Part shown: positions 4,293 to 5,834 of the stretch, piece by piece
Numbering within the stretch: position 1 is the first letter of the stretch
How the letters are laid out: every line of letters begins with the position of its first letter
Translations under genes and position numbers: made by a program
Notes under the pieces: generated by a model
Told to the model about the DNA's origin: nothing
The model's database searches: none
What the model saw: only the letters and a program-made list of their open reading frames with translations
DNA from: Acidobacteriaceae bacterium
Lineage (GTDB): Bacteria > Acidobacteriota > Terriglobia > Terriglobales > Acidobacteriaceae
Assembly: GCA_030044455.1 (NCBI GenBank)
Contig: JASHVU010000061.1
Location: 1-5,834 of the forward strand
DNA: 5,834 bases
Direction of reading: 5' to 3'

Positions 4293-5834
4293 TCAGAATA
4301 CGATCTTGCCGCCCAGCTGGACATTGCGGTTACCTGGACCCGCGCTGTATGCGCCTCCGGCGGCAGGACTTTCAGCGCCCGTTCCGAAGCCGTAGTAACT
4401 GCTCAGGAAGCCGTTTCCGGGCAGCAACGAATCTTCTACATTCGGGTCGGGGGTTCCGTAGTAACCGCGATTCAAGGCATTGAAGGCGCTTACCTGGAGG
4501 TTCATGTTCACGCGCTCGGTCAAACGGATGCTCTTGCCCACCGTTAGATCGAGGTTGTTGAAGCTGTCTCCGCGCAGAACATTGCGTCCCACACCCGGGA
4601 AGGGATTGATGAGCGCGATCGCTTCATACTGGTTATTCCAGATCCAGTGCTCAGCAGAACGCGTGGTCGGTGCGCCGGTTACGTAGTCGACATAACCTCC
4701 GGGACCCAGGTTGATTCCGATGGAATTCATCGGGGCGCTCTTGTTCGACAGGATGGGCCTGCACGGATCTCCAAAGACCTCTGACCAGACGAAATCGCAG
4801 AAGCTGGTTTCAGCCTCGGTCGGATTGAAATTGGGATTGGTGATGGCTGCTATGTCGTTTCCCACGGCGGTGGATTCAGGAACATAGAAATTCTGAATCG
4901 GGTTGTAAGGTTGACCATTGTTGTATTGGTAAAAGGCGTTGAACATGTACCCTCCGAGGAAGCGGCCGAGTATGCCGGACTGGCTTCTGAACCAGGGCTC
5001 GGTATAGGTCATTTCCAGGCCAACCACGCTGGGATAGGAGTTGCCGCTTACGCCGCGCTCCCCAATATTTGGATCGAGCGGGTTTTGAGGGAAGGCGCTG
5101 GTATTGCCGCCCGAACCGGTTGAGAAAATCTCGCTCGTGTTATCGATGGTGCGGCTGTAGGTGTAAGAAGCGGTGCCTGTCCAGTGGTGGAAGTCGCGGA
5201 CAGTAAGCGAGGTCTGCAGTCCGTCGTAGATTGAGAAGGCGCCGTTTCCAACCTGCAGGACCAGAGAGTTATTGCAATTGGGACGCGTATAGCCGGTGGC
5301 GCTTGGATTGGTGCAAGGGGTTGTTCCGGCGCCGTAGCTGGGAAACGCGCTCTGCACATCGAGGATGTCAGGGTTGGCATTAATCGACTGAAACTGGCCG
5401 AAGGTGTGGTTGCCGACGTAGCGGATCTCAGCAACTGCTGAGGGAAATACCTGGTACTGGAATCCGAGCGTATAGGTCTCCGACATGGGATTGCGGAAGT
5501 TGGTCGGAACCGTTTCGTAGATATTCACGCGAGGGTCGCCCCCGGTGGGAATAAACTGCTTGTCGTTTGTTTGCACGGTGGTATAGGTCAAACCACCGTT
5601 TGGAACGCATTGAACGGTGACGCCATCGCACTCGAAGAACCCCGCGTTGACCACGGGAGCCAGGCTCGCAATGTCGAGAAAGATATTGTAGATTTCGGGG
5701 TCCGCGTCGATCGCGAATCCTCCGTGGACGACCATCTTGTTCATCCAACCCGGCGTATACGCAAAGCCGAAGCGCGGCTCGATGTTCCTGAAGTCGGAGT
5801 TGATCTTCGGGAACGTGGTGGCAGAGAGGGGCAG
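4293..5834 (-). CDS. TonB-dependent receptor, Oar-like outer-membrane beta-barrel (5' part outside window)
   Basis: The reading frame is open to the right edge: 513 codons of the C-terminal part are seen and the start is missing. The ATG at 5744 is internal, because the frame continues upstream with LPLSATTFPK and NIEPRFGFAYTPG, a stretch typical of Oar-type receptors (carboxypeptidase-regulatory-like domain, plug and barrel), whose N-terminal domains would lie beyond the window. Barrel features include alternating aromatic strands such as TYTLGFQYQVFP and AEIRYVGNHT, then NLDLTVGKSIRLTERVNMNLQVSAFNALNR near the end. The final residues, NVQLGGKIVF, end in Phe, the usual signal for outer-membrane assembly. 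The role is energised uptake across the outer membrane; the substrate is unknown, with glycans plausible by lineage. Three loop segments each carry a close cysteine pair (FECDGVTVQC, CTNPSATGYTRPNC, CDFVWSEVFGDPC), suggesting disulfide-closed surface loops. The gene ends 22 bases before the shared terminator. Confidence 0.9.
   Translation of the reverse strand: MPLSATTFPKINSDFRNIEPRFGFAYTPGWMNKMVVHGGFAIDADPEIYNIFLDIASLAPVVNAGFFECDGVTVQCVPNGGLTYTTVQTNDKQFIPTGGDPRVNIYETVPTNFRNPMSETYTLGFQYQVFPSAVAEIRYVGNHTFGQFQSINANPDILDVQSAFPSYGAGTTPCTNPSATGYTRPNCNNSLVLQVGNGAFSIYDGLQTSLTVRDFHHWTGTASYTYSRTIDNTSEIFSTGSGGNTSAFPQNPLDPNIGERGVSGNSYPSVVGLEMTYTEPWFRSQSGILGRFLGGYMFNAFYQYNNGQPYNPIQNFYVPESTAVGNDIAAITNPNFNPTEAETSFCDFVWSEVFGDPCRPILSNKSAPMNSIGINLGPGGYVDYVTGAPTTRSAEHWIWNNQYEAIALINPFPGVGRNVLRGDSFNNLDLTVGKSIRLTERVNMNLQVSAFNALNRGYYGTPDPNVEDSLLPGNGFLSSYYGFGTGAESPAAGGAYSAGPGNRNVQLGGKIVF

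Noticed and set aside
4293..5744. Complete receptor gene starting at the ATG at 5744
   Set aside because: The frame continues upstream to the window edge with conserved Oar-type sequence, so this ATG is internal and the gene is truncated by the window.

Overview
The window looks like chromosomal DNA of a GC-rich Gram-negative bacterium, most likely an acidobacterium. That placement is inference: it rests on the large Oar-type TonB-dependent receptor with its 'NIEPRFGFAYTPG' style, the double DoxX-like membrane protein, and a heptamer-flanked S23-family four-helix-bundle gene. No rRNA or other decisive marker is present.

Layout. Bases 1-207 hold no convincing gene. Next, on the plus strand, come rlmH (208-654, 23S rRNA pseudouridine methyltransferase), a compact cassette (660-1153), a cobO/btuR-type corrinoid adenosyltransferase (1156-1692) and a KdgF-like one-domain cupin (1773-2150). 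A minus-strand polytopic membrane protein (2197-3072) converges on the cupin gene. A divergent intergenic region (3073-3310) separates it from accD (3311-4210, acetyl-CoA carboxylase carboxyltransferase beta subunit). A perfect bidirectional hairpin terminator (4243-4270) lies between accD and a minus-strand TonB-dependent receptor that is cut by the right edge (4293-5834).

The most unusual part is 660-1153. A tandem array of 7-bp units (ten units of NNTCAGG type) stands before a four-helix-bundle (S23/IVP/Avd-like) gene. An inverted array of the same unit variants (CCTGANN) closes that gene and stops 2 bases before the cobO start codon. The right array supplies the gene's stop codon and carries TGA in all three plus-strand frames. 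Without the cassette, rlmH and cobO would be only about 7 nt apart, so it looks like an insertion into a tightly packed gene pair. No transposase, integrase or reverse transcriptase is present, so any mobility would be non-autonomous or by an unknown route.

The remaining genes are housekeeping or accessory genes that do not form one pathway: rRNA maturation, cobalamin activation, fatty-acid synthesis, an orphan sugar-type cupin, and outer-membrane transport.
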